64,000 bases of DNA from Hydractinia symbiolongicarpus (GCF_029227915.1 NC_079877.1:20423851-20487850), one strand, 5' to 3'. Counted from the first letter of the stretch, positions 46,153 to 57,285 are shown. The notes: generated by a model from the sequence alone, not told the origin. Translations and numbers: made by a program.

Positions 46153-46158
46153 ATAAAT
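46153..46158 (+). terminator. Polyadenylation signal of myosin V
   Basis: AATAAA lies about 36 nt after the myosin V stop codon, with further overlapping AAATAA-type sequence just downstream. This is a reasonable distance for a short 3' UTR. The cleavage site itself cannot be read. Confidence 0.5.
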
Positions 46159-46883
46159 AAATTATAGTAATTTTCTAATTCAAATAAAATATATTTTTTT
46201 CTCTGTTCTATTTATAAACTTTATAGCAACTTTTAAACTACAAACACGTCGCGCACAATATCGTTAAGAAAACATTTGTGTTGTTTTGTTTTTGACAATT
46301 ATTTCATATAATTTGTATATTTTCAGTTAGTTAACTTTGGTATACCCCTTCCTCCATTGTCTAGTTGTCCTGTAAACTATAACCGTATAAAAAAATGTTA
46401 TAAATTGTATCTCACATTATGGTTATGATATTTGTCATTTTTTTCATCAAAAATAAGGTACAATTCCTTTCAAATAAATATTTTTGAAATTCCGAATATC
46501 TTAGCAGTTTTTAATAAAACGCTTTACAGAACGCCCAACGCGTCCCTCTTGTAACTATGCGAGTAGAAAATTAGGATTACCTTGAAAATACTGTTCAAAA
46601 GTTAACAGTGATATTTTTCGCGAGAATAATTTTCCATAAACACTAAATTGTGGAACTGTGTTAAAGATATCTCCCAAATGGCGGGGTTAAAAGGAAGGGT
46701 TTTTGTTTCTATTTGAGATGGATGATACAAGGGGTTCATTCGGCAATTTAGAGTAAATATCATTCGAAGCGTAAAGAAATCACGTTAAGATATTTGTTAA
46801 CGTCGGCTTTACGGTAACTACACTTCCTCCAAACCTTCCTATAAATTGAAAATCCCATCACAATTTCGGTTTATTATTGATTT

Positions 46884-46977
46884 CCGCCATCGCCACGCGG
46901 GGCGGAATCTTTAAAATCGCCGGATGGAAGATAGAGATATATATATATAGATATATAGAGACAGCACAGAGCCTGGA
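46884..46977 (+). repeat. Direct repeat upstream of the Helitron
   Basis: 'cgcc.cgcggggcggaatctttaaaatcgcc.gatg' followed by 'agagacagcacagagcc.gga' is shared with 59841-59910 in the same orientation. The two copies bracket the Helitron region 13 kb apart. They could be subterminal parts of a larger mobile element or simply two copies of a dispersed repeat. Confidence 0.55.
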
Positions 46978-46984
46978 AGCCGCG

Positions 46985-49970
46985 GGTAGTTAGTCCTAGT
47001 ATAGATACTGTGTACTTTTTCAGTTTATTGCATGGTTTACAGGCTAATAGTTTTCAACCAATGACAATACAGTATTAACATTTACGACCCGTCCCAAAGT
47101 CGCAATTTTTTAGGTAGCCAGAAAGCCATTTTCTTGCTGGTGAAAGACTAGAACTGCTATATCTGCATTAAGAAAACGACGAAAAAGATAATATTGAATT
47201 CCTGTTCGTTCCAGAACCAACCGAACATACCGAAAAGTTGAGCTAGGTATCACCTAGAACATTCCAAATAGCTAGCTAGCTAACATTGAAGAAATTTTAA
47301 ATTTTGGTGGTGTGAATTATAGGTAATTAATATTTTAATTTAAAACTTCCCTGTAGCTACAGTATTTTTCTAACTTAACAGGGAATAGATTTTTAAGTAT
47401 CTAGGCTAAATATATAAATCTTAAAGTATTTTACAAAGTTATGCCCATGCCATCATTTATGCTGACTGGGAAAAAATAAAGTATAGCTAGCTATATATGT
47501 ACCACTTTTGCTAATTACATACCTTCCAACCCTGGAATCCTGTAAAATGGGAGATTGCGTGAACTTAGTTTAAAGTTTCTGTGAGGTGCTGCCATAGTTA
47601 GTGCCAAGGGAAAAAATTTAAGATTTTGAGCTTCTCTCTAGCTAGATCCTAACAAAAATTTTGCTGAGTTTAGAAGAGGTTGCTGATAAGCCGCAAACGC
47701 CCACATAGGTAGAGACGAATTTGGGAATTTTTTGAATTAAATTGGCCCAAAACCGCCCGCACTTTCACGAACTCGGCCGGAGCATTCCTGAAGTGCAATT
47801 TCTTGTAACATCATGCAGAGTTCCGACTCGCCGAAAACGCTGTGTATGTGAGGGCGGCCGCGGGCGTTTTTTTCGGGTTTTTTTGGGGTTTTTTCGTCTG
47901 TAACCGCCCTAAAAAGCCTGGGTCTGTCCGAAATGGCCCGAAATGCAACGCGGGCAAGCTCCTTAAATTCTTACGAGAAGAAGGGAGGTGCTATTTTGTC
48001 GTCGTACTTAACAGTTTATTATTTGTGGGATTTTATTACAGCTATTTATGAAATAAATGTTATAAAAAACAGTCTTCCACTACCATTCCTCGACATTAAA
48101 AGAATAAATTATACATGGTAATAAATGTTTAAAAAATGTTGTTTCGGGTTGATTTCTGGTTTCTCCAGGCAAAATTTCAAGTTTTTGTTATATATATTGC
48201 CGGAACTCGACCGACAGCCCCATGGTTTCCGGCGAGTCGGCACCCTCGTTCACGCAGTCGATAGTTGAAAGAAGGCGCTTGAAGATAAGGACAAGTTCAT
48301 TAATATCAGACCATATTTTGATGATTTTTGGACATTGGTATCAGTTGTTTTAAGTTTATCAGAAAATGTTTATGGAGAATAAGTTAAAAAACAATTTGAT
48401 TTTAGACTTAGCATTATATATAGTCAGAAGTTCCTGAATATGAAATCCCTGTTTCATAACAGCAAATATTAACATAGTTATTATCTTTTGTTTCAGGAAC
48501 AATAAATTGATAAAAAATTAACAAGCCCAGAATTTTGAAATTGATAAAAAATGCTCTAAACTCCTTATTTTTATGAGTTATGTATTTTGCTTTGAATATG
48601 ATGTTTTTAGGAACTTTCTGAGCAATTTTGCATATTTTTTATTTCCAGGACACAAAATTGATAAAAATATAACACTTTAAAGCTGCAAAATTGTTAGGTT
48701 TTATCAGCTTGTGACCCCAAAACAAAAAGAGACAAATAACTATTTTTTTGTACTTATTTTATATGAAAATACAGTGAACAATACTGAATATATATCCCAT
48801 GTATAGCAAAAATGTGATAATTTCTTAACAAATCTGAATCGGGATATTTTTCTTTGCAAATACTGCACTTCTAGTTATTTTGTTATCAAATCCTGTCCAA
48901 TTCATTCATACATAGTAAACATAGTATGGTAAACATACATAGTAAACATTTTCAACCATATGTGGCAGTTTATGCACTCAATACTCAATGAGTCTAACAT
49001 AACAGTCTAAAAAAACTTAAAAGGGCAATAATAAAGTAGAGTTTGGTTATGTAAATTGTTAAGATTTTATCATTTTATTACCCCTAAAATTGTTTTTAGG
49101 CATTATTAAATAAGACTTAATATGATTTTAATGCTCTTTACAAAATACAGGACATTTATATCTAATTGAAAATGAGTATCATTCTGACATTTTAATAATT
49201 TTCGTTTGTTAAAAATTTATCATTATATTGTTCAAATACTCTGATAAATTTGTGTCCTGAAGTTTTTTTTTAGTGAATATACCATTAAAGAGTGCTTTAA
49301 ATAGGATAAGGAGATTGAAAACACAAGGATAACCAAGATAAATTACTAACAATGTTACTTTTTTATCAAAATCATGTACCACAACAGGTTTTTTTAGTAT
49401 TTTGACCAACTTAGCTTTTGAAGAACAAGCATACGCAGCATCCCTCAAAATTTTAGCAAACTAGGTGGATTTATAAACAAATTATGAGGAGATTTTTCTT
49501 TTCTGCTTTTTTGCAATGTCCAAATCGGTGTCTGATATTTATGAACTTGTCCATAAAGAAGTTAATATATCAGTTTTTTATCAAGTAAATCTTATTGAAA
49601 ACTATCGAAAACAGTTCTTTTTAGAACTTCGCTACCATATATTATATAAGTTTATTTTTTAATTTTCTGAATCATTATATATTATTCGGGTCTATCCAGG
49701 TTTTTGTCGGGCAAATACTTGAGGTTTTTTTCAAAACACCGAACTTGCTCGAAAACACCTGCACTTTTTACTGCACTTTTTACGGCATATGCAGCTTATT
49801 GACACCCTCGTTGGTTAAGGAGCTTTTGAAAAAAATTTTGGGCCCTGTTTGTGGGATATCTCCGTGCACTGTATTTCACGGACGGAAATCCGCTAAAGAG
49901 GGGGAGGGAGGTCGTACAAATCCTAACTGCAATATACTGCTAACAGGGCCCAAAAACTTTGAAGCCCGTT
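46985..49970. other. No recognisable gene; possible inverted-repeat element
   Basis: Mostly AT-rich. 'ggacaagttcattaatatcagacc' at about 48291 recurs as reverse complement at about 49522-49550 ('ggacaagttcataaatatcagacac'), each followed by 'ttttggacattg' or 'gatttggacattg'. 'caggacacaaaattgat' at 48647 similarly faces 'caggacacaaatttatc' at about 49243-49260. This suggests an imperfect inverted-repeat unit of about 1.3 kb. A C+G-rich patch lies at 47750-47960. Confidence 0.4.
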
Positions 49971-49975
49971 AACGT

Positions 49976-50758
49976 ATATACCTAACGTAAATGTATGGTT
50001 TTTATACAATGAAATGTGATATATAAAGGTAGGGTGACCGTATGGATTTCTCCATGGGTAAACTATTAGTTAGCCATATTTTGTTTGTTTGTCAGTCCGT
50101 ATTTTGTCTGTTTGTCTGCCAAAAGCGTCTTGTGTAAAACCACACAAAATGTAATGCGATACATTAAGGATGGGCAACCCTGTGAATTTTTCCATTGGTA
50201 AACAATTAGTATATATTAATAATAGCCATATTTTGTCTGTTCGTTGGACACCCTTTCGTATGTATATGTATATATCTTGTCTGTTTGTCGGCCAAAAGCA
50301 TCTTGTGTAAAATCACGCACAAAATGAAATGCGATATATAAAGGACGGGCGACCCCATGAATTTTTTCAGGGTTAAACGATTAGTCTTTATATTGATACT
50401 AGCCGTATTTTGTCTTTTTGTCGACCAAAAGGGACTTGTGTAAAACCACAAGCGAAATGAAATGTGATATATAAAGGACGGGTGATCCCATGGATTTTTT
50501 CAGGCTTAAACGATTAGTCTTTATATTGATACTAGCCGTATTTTGTCTGTTTGTCGACCAAAAGGGACTTGTGTAAAACCACAAGCGAAATCATCATCAT
50601 TCTCGGCTTAACGTTCGTTTTCCATGCTAGCATGGGTTGGACGGGGTATATTAATGACCCTCTTCCAATCTGATCTAGACTGTGTTAGATCTAAACTCCT
50701 CTGTATCAAGTCTGAGGACGGGTGACCCCATGGATTTTTCCACACATAAACGATATAG
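49976..50758 (+). repeat. Tandem array of about five Helitron-like units
   Basis: Related to the array at 45.2 kb. Unit boundaries, taken at TTAG|T, are about 50069/50070, 50209/50210, 50384/50385 and 50517/50518. The units at 50385-50517 and 50518-50758 both begin TCTTTATATTGATACTAGCCG. Each unit has 'tatataaaggacggg.gac.ccatgga' and a (partly eroded) hairpin before the terminal TTAG. The last unit is interrupted by a LINE tail (50591-50713, minus). Confidence 0.6.
50591..50713 (-). mobile_element. RTE-like LINE, very short 3' copy D
   Basis: Minus strand of the LINE terminus: (ATG)n tail, 'ctcggcttaacgt', the segment encoding NIPRPTHASMENGR and upstream to 'agacttgatacagagg'. It is inserted in the last Helitron-like unit. 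Compared with the intact neighbouring unit, roughly 18-20 bp of target ('tgaaatgtgatatataaa') are missing at the insertion point. Confidence 0.85.
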
Positions 50759-50759
50759 C

Positions 50760-51380
50760 ATGATATATGCTGTTTTGAAATTATGGTGATTAAATAACTG
50801 TATAAAAATGTAAATATGAAGGTCTCCAGGAATTGAATCCTGTCATACCGAGGCTGGGCATTGTCTTAACATTTTTAAGATTTTAAAAATTTCTTATATT
50901 GAAAAAAAACCCCGCGTATTTTCAATTACAGGTCAAGAAACAACACAATTTTTTTACTGAAGTTACATCCTGAAAAATTTATTCTAAAAATAAGTCTTTT
51001 TTTCTCAACGAAAATAGTGTTTTAAAACAAAGAAAAGAGAAGAATAAAAAGTAAGAAAGTTTCAGCCTAGAAGCATTTTGCTAGTAAAATTGAAGCAGGT
51101 CAAAAACGCTTTTCTTATAGGAAAAAAACGTGTATACAACCAGCTAATCTAGCAAACTTGTGGATTACAACAGGTTAACAGCTAGTATTTTATAAACGAT
51201 TTTCAGGTTATAATTTATTTGGGAGTGTGAGGTAAGCTGCTTTAAGTGCATGTTTCAATTAAAATTAGCGTCACATACTTTTTAACTTGATTTTGTGAGG
51301 TATTGGTATCTTAGCAGACATAAGTTTGTTAATTTATATACCGTGCTATTGAAACAAAAAATTACAATGAATTTCTTTTC
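50760..51380. other. No gene; region preceding the Helitron
   Basis: AT-rich DNA. A motif 'ggaattgaatcctg' at about 50830 resembles an inverted B box of a tRNA-type promoter but has no A box. The Helitron 5' end could lie in this region and was not identified. Confidence 0.35.
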
Positions 51381-51410
51381 TTTTTTTAGGGTCGACAACC
51401 GTGACTCGGC

Positions 51411-51448
51411 AGAGTATAAAAGAGAAGAAAGTCGACAGAGTATAAAAG
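51411..51448 (+). promoter_or_regulatory. Duplicated TATA-type promoter of the Helitron
   Basis: 'cagagtataaaag' occurs twice (TATAAAA at 51415-51421 and 51441-51447), each preceded by a 'gtcgac'/'gactcggc' block, about 200-230 bp upstream of the Helitron ATG. A degenerate repeat ('ttatcggtgaa.tta') follows at 51516-51580. Function as a promoter is inferred. Confidence 0.4.
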
Positions 51449-51642
51449 CTAGTTATTCAGAACATTCAGATATTCAGAATTAATTGAACTTACTGAACCT
51501 TGAACTTGAATTTACTTATCGGTGAACTTAATAGTGAACTTATCGGTGAAATTAGTAGAGAATTTATTGGTGAAATTACAAAACGGAGGTTTCTCTAGCT
51601 TTTAAGATTTTTTTTTCTCGATCACACGTTACCACCGCTAAT

Positions 51643-52268
51643 ATGAACCTCGCATATAAAAGCTGTCGCCGTATGGTACTTTTACTTTCTGGTGATGTTG
51701 AAACTAATCCGGGGCCTTGCACTATTCTAAAGTCGGTACAGGGATCTTTTCATCAAGGGGATGTTAGGCTTGGAACTTGTACTGGTACACAATGTATGTG
51801 TAATTCCCTGTTTGCGATCGTTTGGTCGGCTCTTAAAAAAGTTTCTTTTTGGAATCCAGGTGATCTTGATCATATCCTTTCCGAAGGAACAAAGTGGTAC
51901 ACAAACCTAGGATACACAAACCAGTACTTAAGCGCAAGTGAGCTCCCAAATTGTTTCGTTCTTGAAAATTAGGTCATACAAATACAAAGTTTAGAAAATG
52001 TTTCTCATATTATTACAGACGATAGCACTTCATTACGCACTTTTCATAATTCATCTGATTCCGATAAAGGGCAAGAAATGCTGGGCATTATTAGCAGTGT
52101 TAGTTTTGCTATAGTTTGGGACCACCCGCAAATTTATTTATTTGATCCTCATAGCCGAACTAGTTTAGGACAAATAACAGAACAGGGTACGTCAGTCCTT
52201 TTAAAATTTGATTCATTGCAACTCGTGAAAGCTACATACGCGAAATATACGTCACCCCTGGCGAAGCA
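51643..52268 (+). pseudogene. Helitron N-terminal region: 2A-like motif and cysteine protease-like domain
   Basis: The first residues end LLLSGDVETNPGPC, a match to the 2A ribosome-skipping consensus D-V/I-E-x-N-P-G-P, with separation expected between Gly24 and Pro25. Next is SFHQGD, then GTQCMCNSL (candidate catalytic Cys51), and, in the same frame after a TAG at 51970-51972, IYLFDPHSRT (candidate His170 with Asp168) and GTSVLLKFDSL. The order Cys...Asp-Pro-His resembles the C76-type viral deubiquitinase and other OTU/papain-like proteases (family memory, not a search). Near 52255 the frame changes into the downstream Helitron frame at 'acgtcacccctggcgaagcaatg', which suggests one polyprotein originally. 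Identification of the protease is tentative; the 2A motif is clear. Confidence 0.6.
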
Positions 52269-53909
52269 ATGTGTCTTGAAACTCAATATTTCAAAATACT
52301 CGCAACTGAACAGATAACTGATAACATTATGCTTAACATTCGCAGGAAAAGAAAACTAGAACAAAACAGGAAGTACCGGGAATCCGAGAGAGGCCGAGTG
52401 AAACAAAAAATTTCAATAGGCAAATATCAGAAAACGGAACACGGCCAAGCTAAGTTGAGCGAGTCGATAAGCACATATCGGAAAACGGAACAGGGACAAG
52501 CTAAGGTGAAAAAGTCGATAGGCAAATATCAAAAAACAGAACAGGGTCAAGCTAAAGTAAAAAAGTCAATTGGCAAATATCAGAAAACAGAAAAGGGACA
52601 CGCTAAGATAAAAGAGTCTATAGGCAAATATCAAAATACAGTAAATGGTCGATCCAAGCTAAGAGAGTCGAAAAGTAAATACAAAAAAACGGAACAGGGC
52701 CAAGCAAAGCAAAGGGAGTCCGTAGAAAAATATCGGGAAACTGAGCAGGGCCAACAGGCACAAAAAACTGCAAAGAAACGCCATGTAGTGGAAGGTAAAG
52801 CAACAAAACGTAAGCGTGTTAACAATCTGCCTGATTCTGATGAAAAAATAAACCAATTTAAAAAATGCATTGGGAATGGGCCATTTTATATATGTGTCAT
52901 ATGTAATCGTTCTTTATATAGGCGGTCAATTAAATTTTTTCGCCACGTCGATTATCCTGCCATTTCAGAAGAGCATTTTCGCTTCAGAGTACAAAGTTTT
53001 GATGGCAAAGAATACATATGTGCAACATGCCATTCAAAACTTACAAAACGAAAAATTCCTTCCCAGGCTGTATCTAATAATCTCCAAATGTTTGATCTCC
53101 CAGAATCAATGAGCACATTACGACGATTAGAAAAAATTATTATATCTAAAAGAATTTTATTTAAACGAATTGCAATAATGCCTAAAGGTCAGTGTCCTAA
53201 AATAAAAGGTGCAATATGTAATGTTCCAATAAAAGCCGATGAAATAAGCAATGTCTTACCAAGAGGAATGGATAATAATGGTGTAGTGCAAGTTGCGTTA
53301 AAGAAAAAACTGAATTTCAAATCTAACGTTTATTTAGAATCGGTAAGGCCAGATGTTATTCGGGAAGTTCTTTGTTATCTGAAACTGGTTAACCCTCTTT
53401 ATTCAAATATTGAAATTAACCTCACAAACATACCACCTTCCTGGATTAATTTAACATCTGAACATGAAACTGGAAAAAGTGAAAATGAAATGAACGTTGA
53501 TTTTGCAATAAAATCGACAACAAATAATAATATCGGTGATGTAAAAACCAAGAATGAAGATTACCTGGACAATAGCGAAGAAGAGAATGAAAACCCGTTA
53601 AACGAGTATCGCTTGCCTTGCCAAGAAACGTCTTTTGTTCCAACTATTCCACCAAATGACCAAATTGATGATGGAAATATTGTTATTGCTCCAGGAGAGA
53701 AAAAAATTCCCATACCAATAATTTCTGATGAGCATTGTGAAGAACTTTCCCACCCCTATCTATTTCCAACAGGTAAATTCGGATATCACACGAAAAGACA
53801 AGTACCACTTTCCCCGACCAAGTATTTCAACCAAAGATTACTGAATTATAGACAGAAGTTTGCCTCTGATACTGACTATACATTCTTTGCTCATGCAGTG
53901 ACTCAACAT
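52269..53909 (+). pseudogene. Helitron: lysine-rich 17-residue repeats, Cys-rich region, start of Helitron N-domain
   Basis: The reading frame starts in the frame following the protease-like part. Residues about 30-170 form eight repeats of the pattern (K/T)Y-x-x-T-E-x-G-Q-A-K-x-x-x-S-I/V-x (17 residues, 51 bp), strongly basic. Then YICVICNRSLYRRSIKFF and YICATCHSKLTKR (two CxxC pairs), KRIAIMPKGQCPKIKGAICN and, near the end, LSHPYLFPTGKFGYHTKR, FNQRLLNYRQKFASDTDY and FFAHAVTQH, which is the start of the Helitron-like N-terminal domain. The text stops making sense at 53910, where a (TTC)n LINE tail begins. Confidence 0.8.
52335..52790 (+). repeat. 51-bp coding tandem repeat (eight units)
   Basis: In-frame repeats of 17 codons encode units such as KYQKTEQGQAKVKKSIG and KYQKTEKGHAKIKESIG. 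The third to fifth units are most alike; the outer units diverge. The protein segment is lysine/glutamine-rich and probably binds nucleic acid or forms a helix (inference). Confidence 0.85.
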
Positions 53910-55152
53910 TCTTCTTCTTCTTCTTAATTTATTTAACGTCGGAGAAATAACTATGTACATATAACTTCCTGATATAAAAAAATAAATAAATACATACTTA
54001 TAAATATACAGGAAACTAATCAAATCCGACAAAAATTTGTTTATAGTTTTATGAAAAATGTATAAAAATTATGAAAAATTATTTAAATAGACCGAGTGAC
54101 TGAAATCATACTCCTTTAGTTTCGTTTTAAATTTTTTAAGGCTGTTACAACTTTTCAATTCGGAAGGTAAAGTATTCCAAATTTTGGGCCCCAATGAGCG
54201 AAGACATTTTTCCCCAAAATTTTTAGTATTAAAGTTCAATGTTTTAAGATTATTTAAATATTGACTTCGTACTGGCCTGTTTGTTTCGCTGCGTTGAAAG
54301 ATGTCTAACATAAATGGCGGATTTAAATTATTAAGAGATTTAAAAATCTCTATACATAGATTTCGTATTCGCATAATTTTCATGTAGTTACTTTTGTTCT
54401 TGCTAGAAATGTACTTTTCTTTTCTCTCTGAATATCCGCTATCTACAAATTTTAGGGCTCGCTTATGGAGTTTTTCGACCCTAGAAAGAGATTTTGAAGA
54501 TGAGAAATTCCAAATAAGTGGACAGTAGTTAAAGTTTGAATACACAAAACTTTCTGCTAAGACACTCTTAGCTTTAAAAGGAAGTATGTTTTTAAATCTA
54601 TACAAAGCATTTAGTTGCGCAGATGCTTTCTTGCAAACCTCATTTAAGTGCTAATCAAATCTAAGGTTATTGTCAATTTTAACTCCTAACAGTTTGACTG
54701 TGTCTTGCGAATATATGTTTTTATCTCCGATTCTTATCAGTTTACTACTTGTGTTTTCTATCCTATCTTTGCTGATTATAATGCATTGAAATTTGTCAGG
54801 GTTAGCAATCATTTTATTTTCATGTAGCCATGCTAATGCCTGCTCAGACTCACCTTCTAAAATTTTAATGAGGTTTGGAATTGAATTGAAAAAACTTGAC
54901 AATGTATTATCATCAGCATAGTTGTGTAGGTCACTTCTGGTTATAAAAAGAAAAATATCGTTAAGAAAAATATTAAAAATTATCGGGCCTAAGATTGATC
55001 CCTGCGGCACACCTGAAAGAATCATTTGGAAAAGACTGTAGTGTCCGTTTATACGAGTAGATTGTTCTCTATTTGTTAGGTATGACAGGACAAATTTCAG
55101 GGCATTAATTTCAAATCCATATGCCTCAAGTTTAGCGATTAGTAAATCAAAA
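53910..55152 (-). mobile_element. Jockey/CR1-like LINE, 5'-truncated, inserted in the Helitron Rep region
   Basis: Minus-strand reading from 55152: DLLIAKLEAYGFEINALKF, VLSYLTNREQSTRING, ILSGVPQGSILGPIIFNIFL (motif B), LHNYADDNTLSSFF (motif C), VKLLGVKIDNNLRFD, a single stop at 54651-54653, then in the same frame KKASAQLNALYRFKN, YSNFNYCPLIWNFSS and LGPKIWNTLPSELK to the stop at 54069, a short UTR and a tail of GAA triplets ending at 53910. 'aacat' stands on both sides (53905-53909 and 55151-55155) as a probable 5-bp target duplication. Removing the insert joins TQH to LNLNSRINIAMQKI in frame. Confidence 0.88.
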
Positions 55153-56538
55153 CATCTTAATTTAAATAGTCGCATAAACATCGCTATGCAAAAAATTAAA
55201 GCGGATGGTCTTACAGCAGGAATGATGTCTGCGAATTTTAAAGAAAGAGTTAAATCGTTTATAGCCAGTGACGACGCTTTCACGTTTATGAACACGTTGA
55301 AAGGAACTCCTGCATATTGGAAACGATTTCTCTTTGAAGTTTTGGCTATGGTAAAACAGTTAGGACTTCCAACATTTTTTATGACTTTGTCCTGTGCAGA
55401 CTTAAGATGGAATGAACTGGTTAAAATCATTACTAAATTAAAAGGTAATGACATATCTGAAGAAGAAATCGAAAATCTAAATTATTATCAAAGAACAGAG
55501 ATTCTTAACAGTAATCCAGTTCTTCTAGCAAGACATTTTCAATACAGAGTTGAGACGTTTTTTAAAACCATAGTTGTCAACGGACCATTAGGTAAAGTAA
55601 ACTACTACGCGATTAGAGTTGAATTTCAGGTTAGAGGTAGCCCACACATCCACTCTTTATTATGGGTTGTCAATGCACCAATTTTACGTAGCGATAACAA
55701 AAAAGAATATATTGCCTTTGTGGATAACATAGTTAAATGTCAGCTTCCTAATAAAGACAGCAACCCAGATCTCTACAAACTAGTTTCGACATATCAAACA
55801 CATTCTCATTCTAAATCTTGTCGTAAATATAAAAACAAGAATTGTCGATACTCTTTCGGCAAGTTTTTTACAGACCGTACAATTGTTGCTGAGACTTTAC
55901 CTGATAACATCTCAAAGAAAGAAAGAGAAACACGGTTAAAAGAAAGAAAGGCTATACTAGAAAAAGTAAAAACTTACATAGATTCAAATTTGAATCCAAG
56001 ATTCAACAATATTCTTCATCCAGACGAACCGAATTATAACCAACCAGGTACAATTGAACAAATCCTTCAAAGTTTAGCCATAACAAATAAAGAATATGAA
56101 AACGCACTAAGCATCTCACCTGATACTGGATTTCAAATTCACTTCCGAAGGCTTCCAGATTCTTGTTTTATCAATAATTATTTTACTGAGGGTTTGAAGG
56201 CATGGGAAGCTAACATAGACATTCAACCTGTTCTTGATTATTATAAAGCAGTTTCTTACATGTGTGCTTATTTGTCAAAAGTTGAAAATGAATCTTCAGA
56301 GGCAATGAAAAAAGCTGCATCGCAAGCACTAGAAACTGGTGATTCATTATTTGAACAGATGAAGTCAATTGCAAATGCGTATCGAAATCATCGCGAAATG
56401 TCAGTTCAAGAAGCAGTAGCTACTATAATGCCAGAAATATGGTTACGAAAGACATTTCCAGCTGTAGTTTTTGCAAATAGTAACATTCCTGAGAAGCGAT
56501 ACAGGGTATGTCGTAACGAAGAAGAAATTTTAAGTTAA
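55153..56538 (+). pseudogene. Helitron Rep (HUH, two-tyrosine) domain
   Basis: The frame resumes after the LINE (LNLNSRINIAMQKI, at the ATG at 55186). It contains ADGLTAGMMSANFKERVKSF, LGLPTFFMTLSCADLRWNEL, the HUH motif in EFQVRGSPHIHSLLWV (His codons at 55645 and 55651) and the YxxxYxxK motif in SYMCAYLSK (Tyr codons at 56257 and 56269). These are the catalytic residues of rolling-circle Rep proteins of Helitrons. A TAA at 56536-56538 interrupts the frame, which continues in phase at 56539 (PPESTDIFKRNMLDRYMDRP). Confidence 0.88.
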
Positions 56539-57285
56539 CCACCAGAGAGTACGGATATTTTTAAACGAAACATGTTGGATAGATACATGGATAGACCAAA
56601 TTTAGAATTTAAAAAAGGCAGATACCCCATGTTGGAACAAATGTGTTATGCTGAGTTCTTGTCAAGCTACTCTATGAAAATAAAACCGAAACCAGAAGAA
56701 GAAAATGACAGTCAACCAGAAGTACTTGAAGAAATAATAGCTGAGATTCAAGTCGAATCTCCTTATCCAAAAACTATACCTCTGATGTCATCAAAAGAAA
56801 TGTTGAACTTGCGAAAAGAAAAATGTGTTCTAAGATACCATGTACCTAGTCGAGACAAAAATCCAGAAGGATATGCACATCATTTGCTCTTTATGTTTTA
56901 TCCTTTTCGCCAGAAAGCAGAATTGTTAAGTGAAAACTCGAGTACTTACACAGAGAAATTATTGGAAAACGGTGTATTAGAAATTATAAATACAAATAAA
57001 AGAATATGCGAACCATTTGGTGAACTTGTTGAAGAAGCAATGATAAATTTTCACGCAAATGTAAATAATCTTGATTCTTTCGCCGAACAGGAAAACGACG
57101 ATGTTTCTGATGAGATTAGTAATATAAACAACCATGACACTGACGAAATTCGAAGTGAAACCGAAAACATCCCAGTTTTTGGAAACACTTTTTCATCTAT
57201 TACTGAGCCTGGAATTTCCGACGACGAACTCCATGAAAAGATTCGAACATTAAATAAAAACAAAGGCAAATTTTTGAAGTGGTAA
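56539..57285 (+). pseudogene. Helitron linker between Rep and helicase
   Basis: The same frame as the Rep part runs from 56539. NLEFKKGRYPMLEQMCYAEF, LRKEKCVLRYHVPSRDKNPE and HLLFMFYPFRQKAELL are typical of the region between Rep and helicase in Helitrons. It ends in an acidic Asp/Glu/Asn-rich stretch. The true continuation into the helicase needs a one-base frame change near 57255-57270 ('aaaaacaaaggcaaattttt'). Confidence 0.8.

Noticed and set aside
50815-50850. B-box-like 'ggaattgaatcctg'
   Set aside because: No A box at the right distance and no fold; too little to call a SINE or tRNA.
52618-52870. Three overlapping minus-strand open frames opposite the basic repeats
   Set aside because: They are shadows of the 51-bp coding repeat; the plus strand has the meaningful protein.
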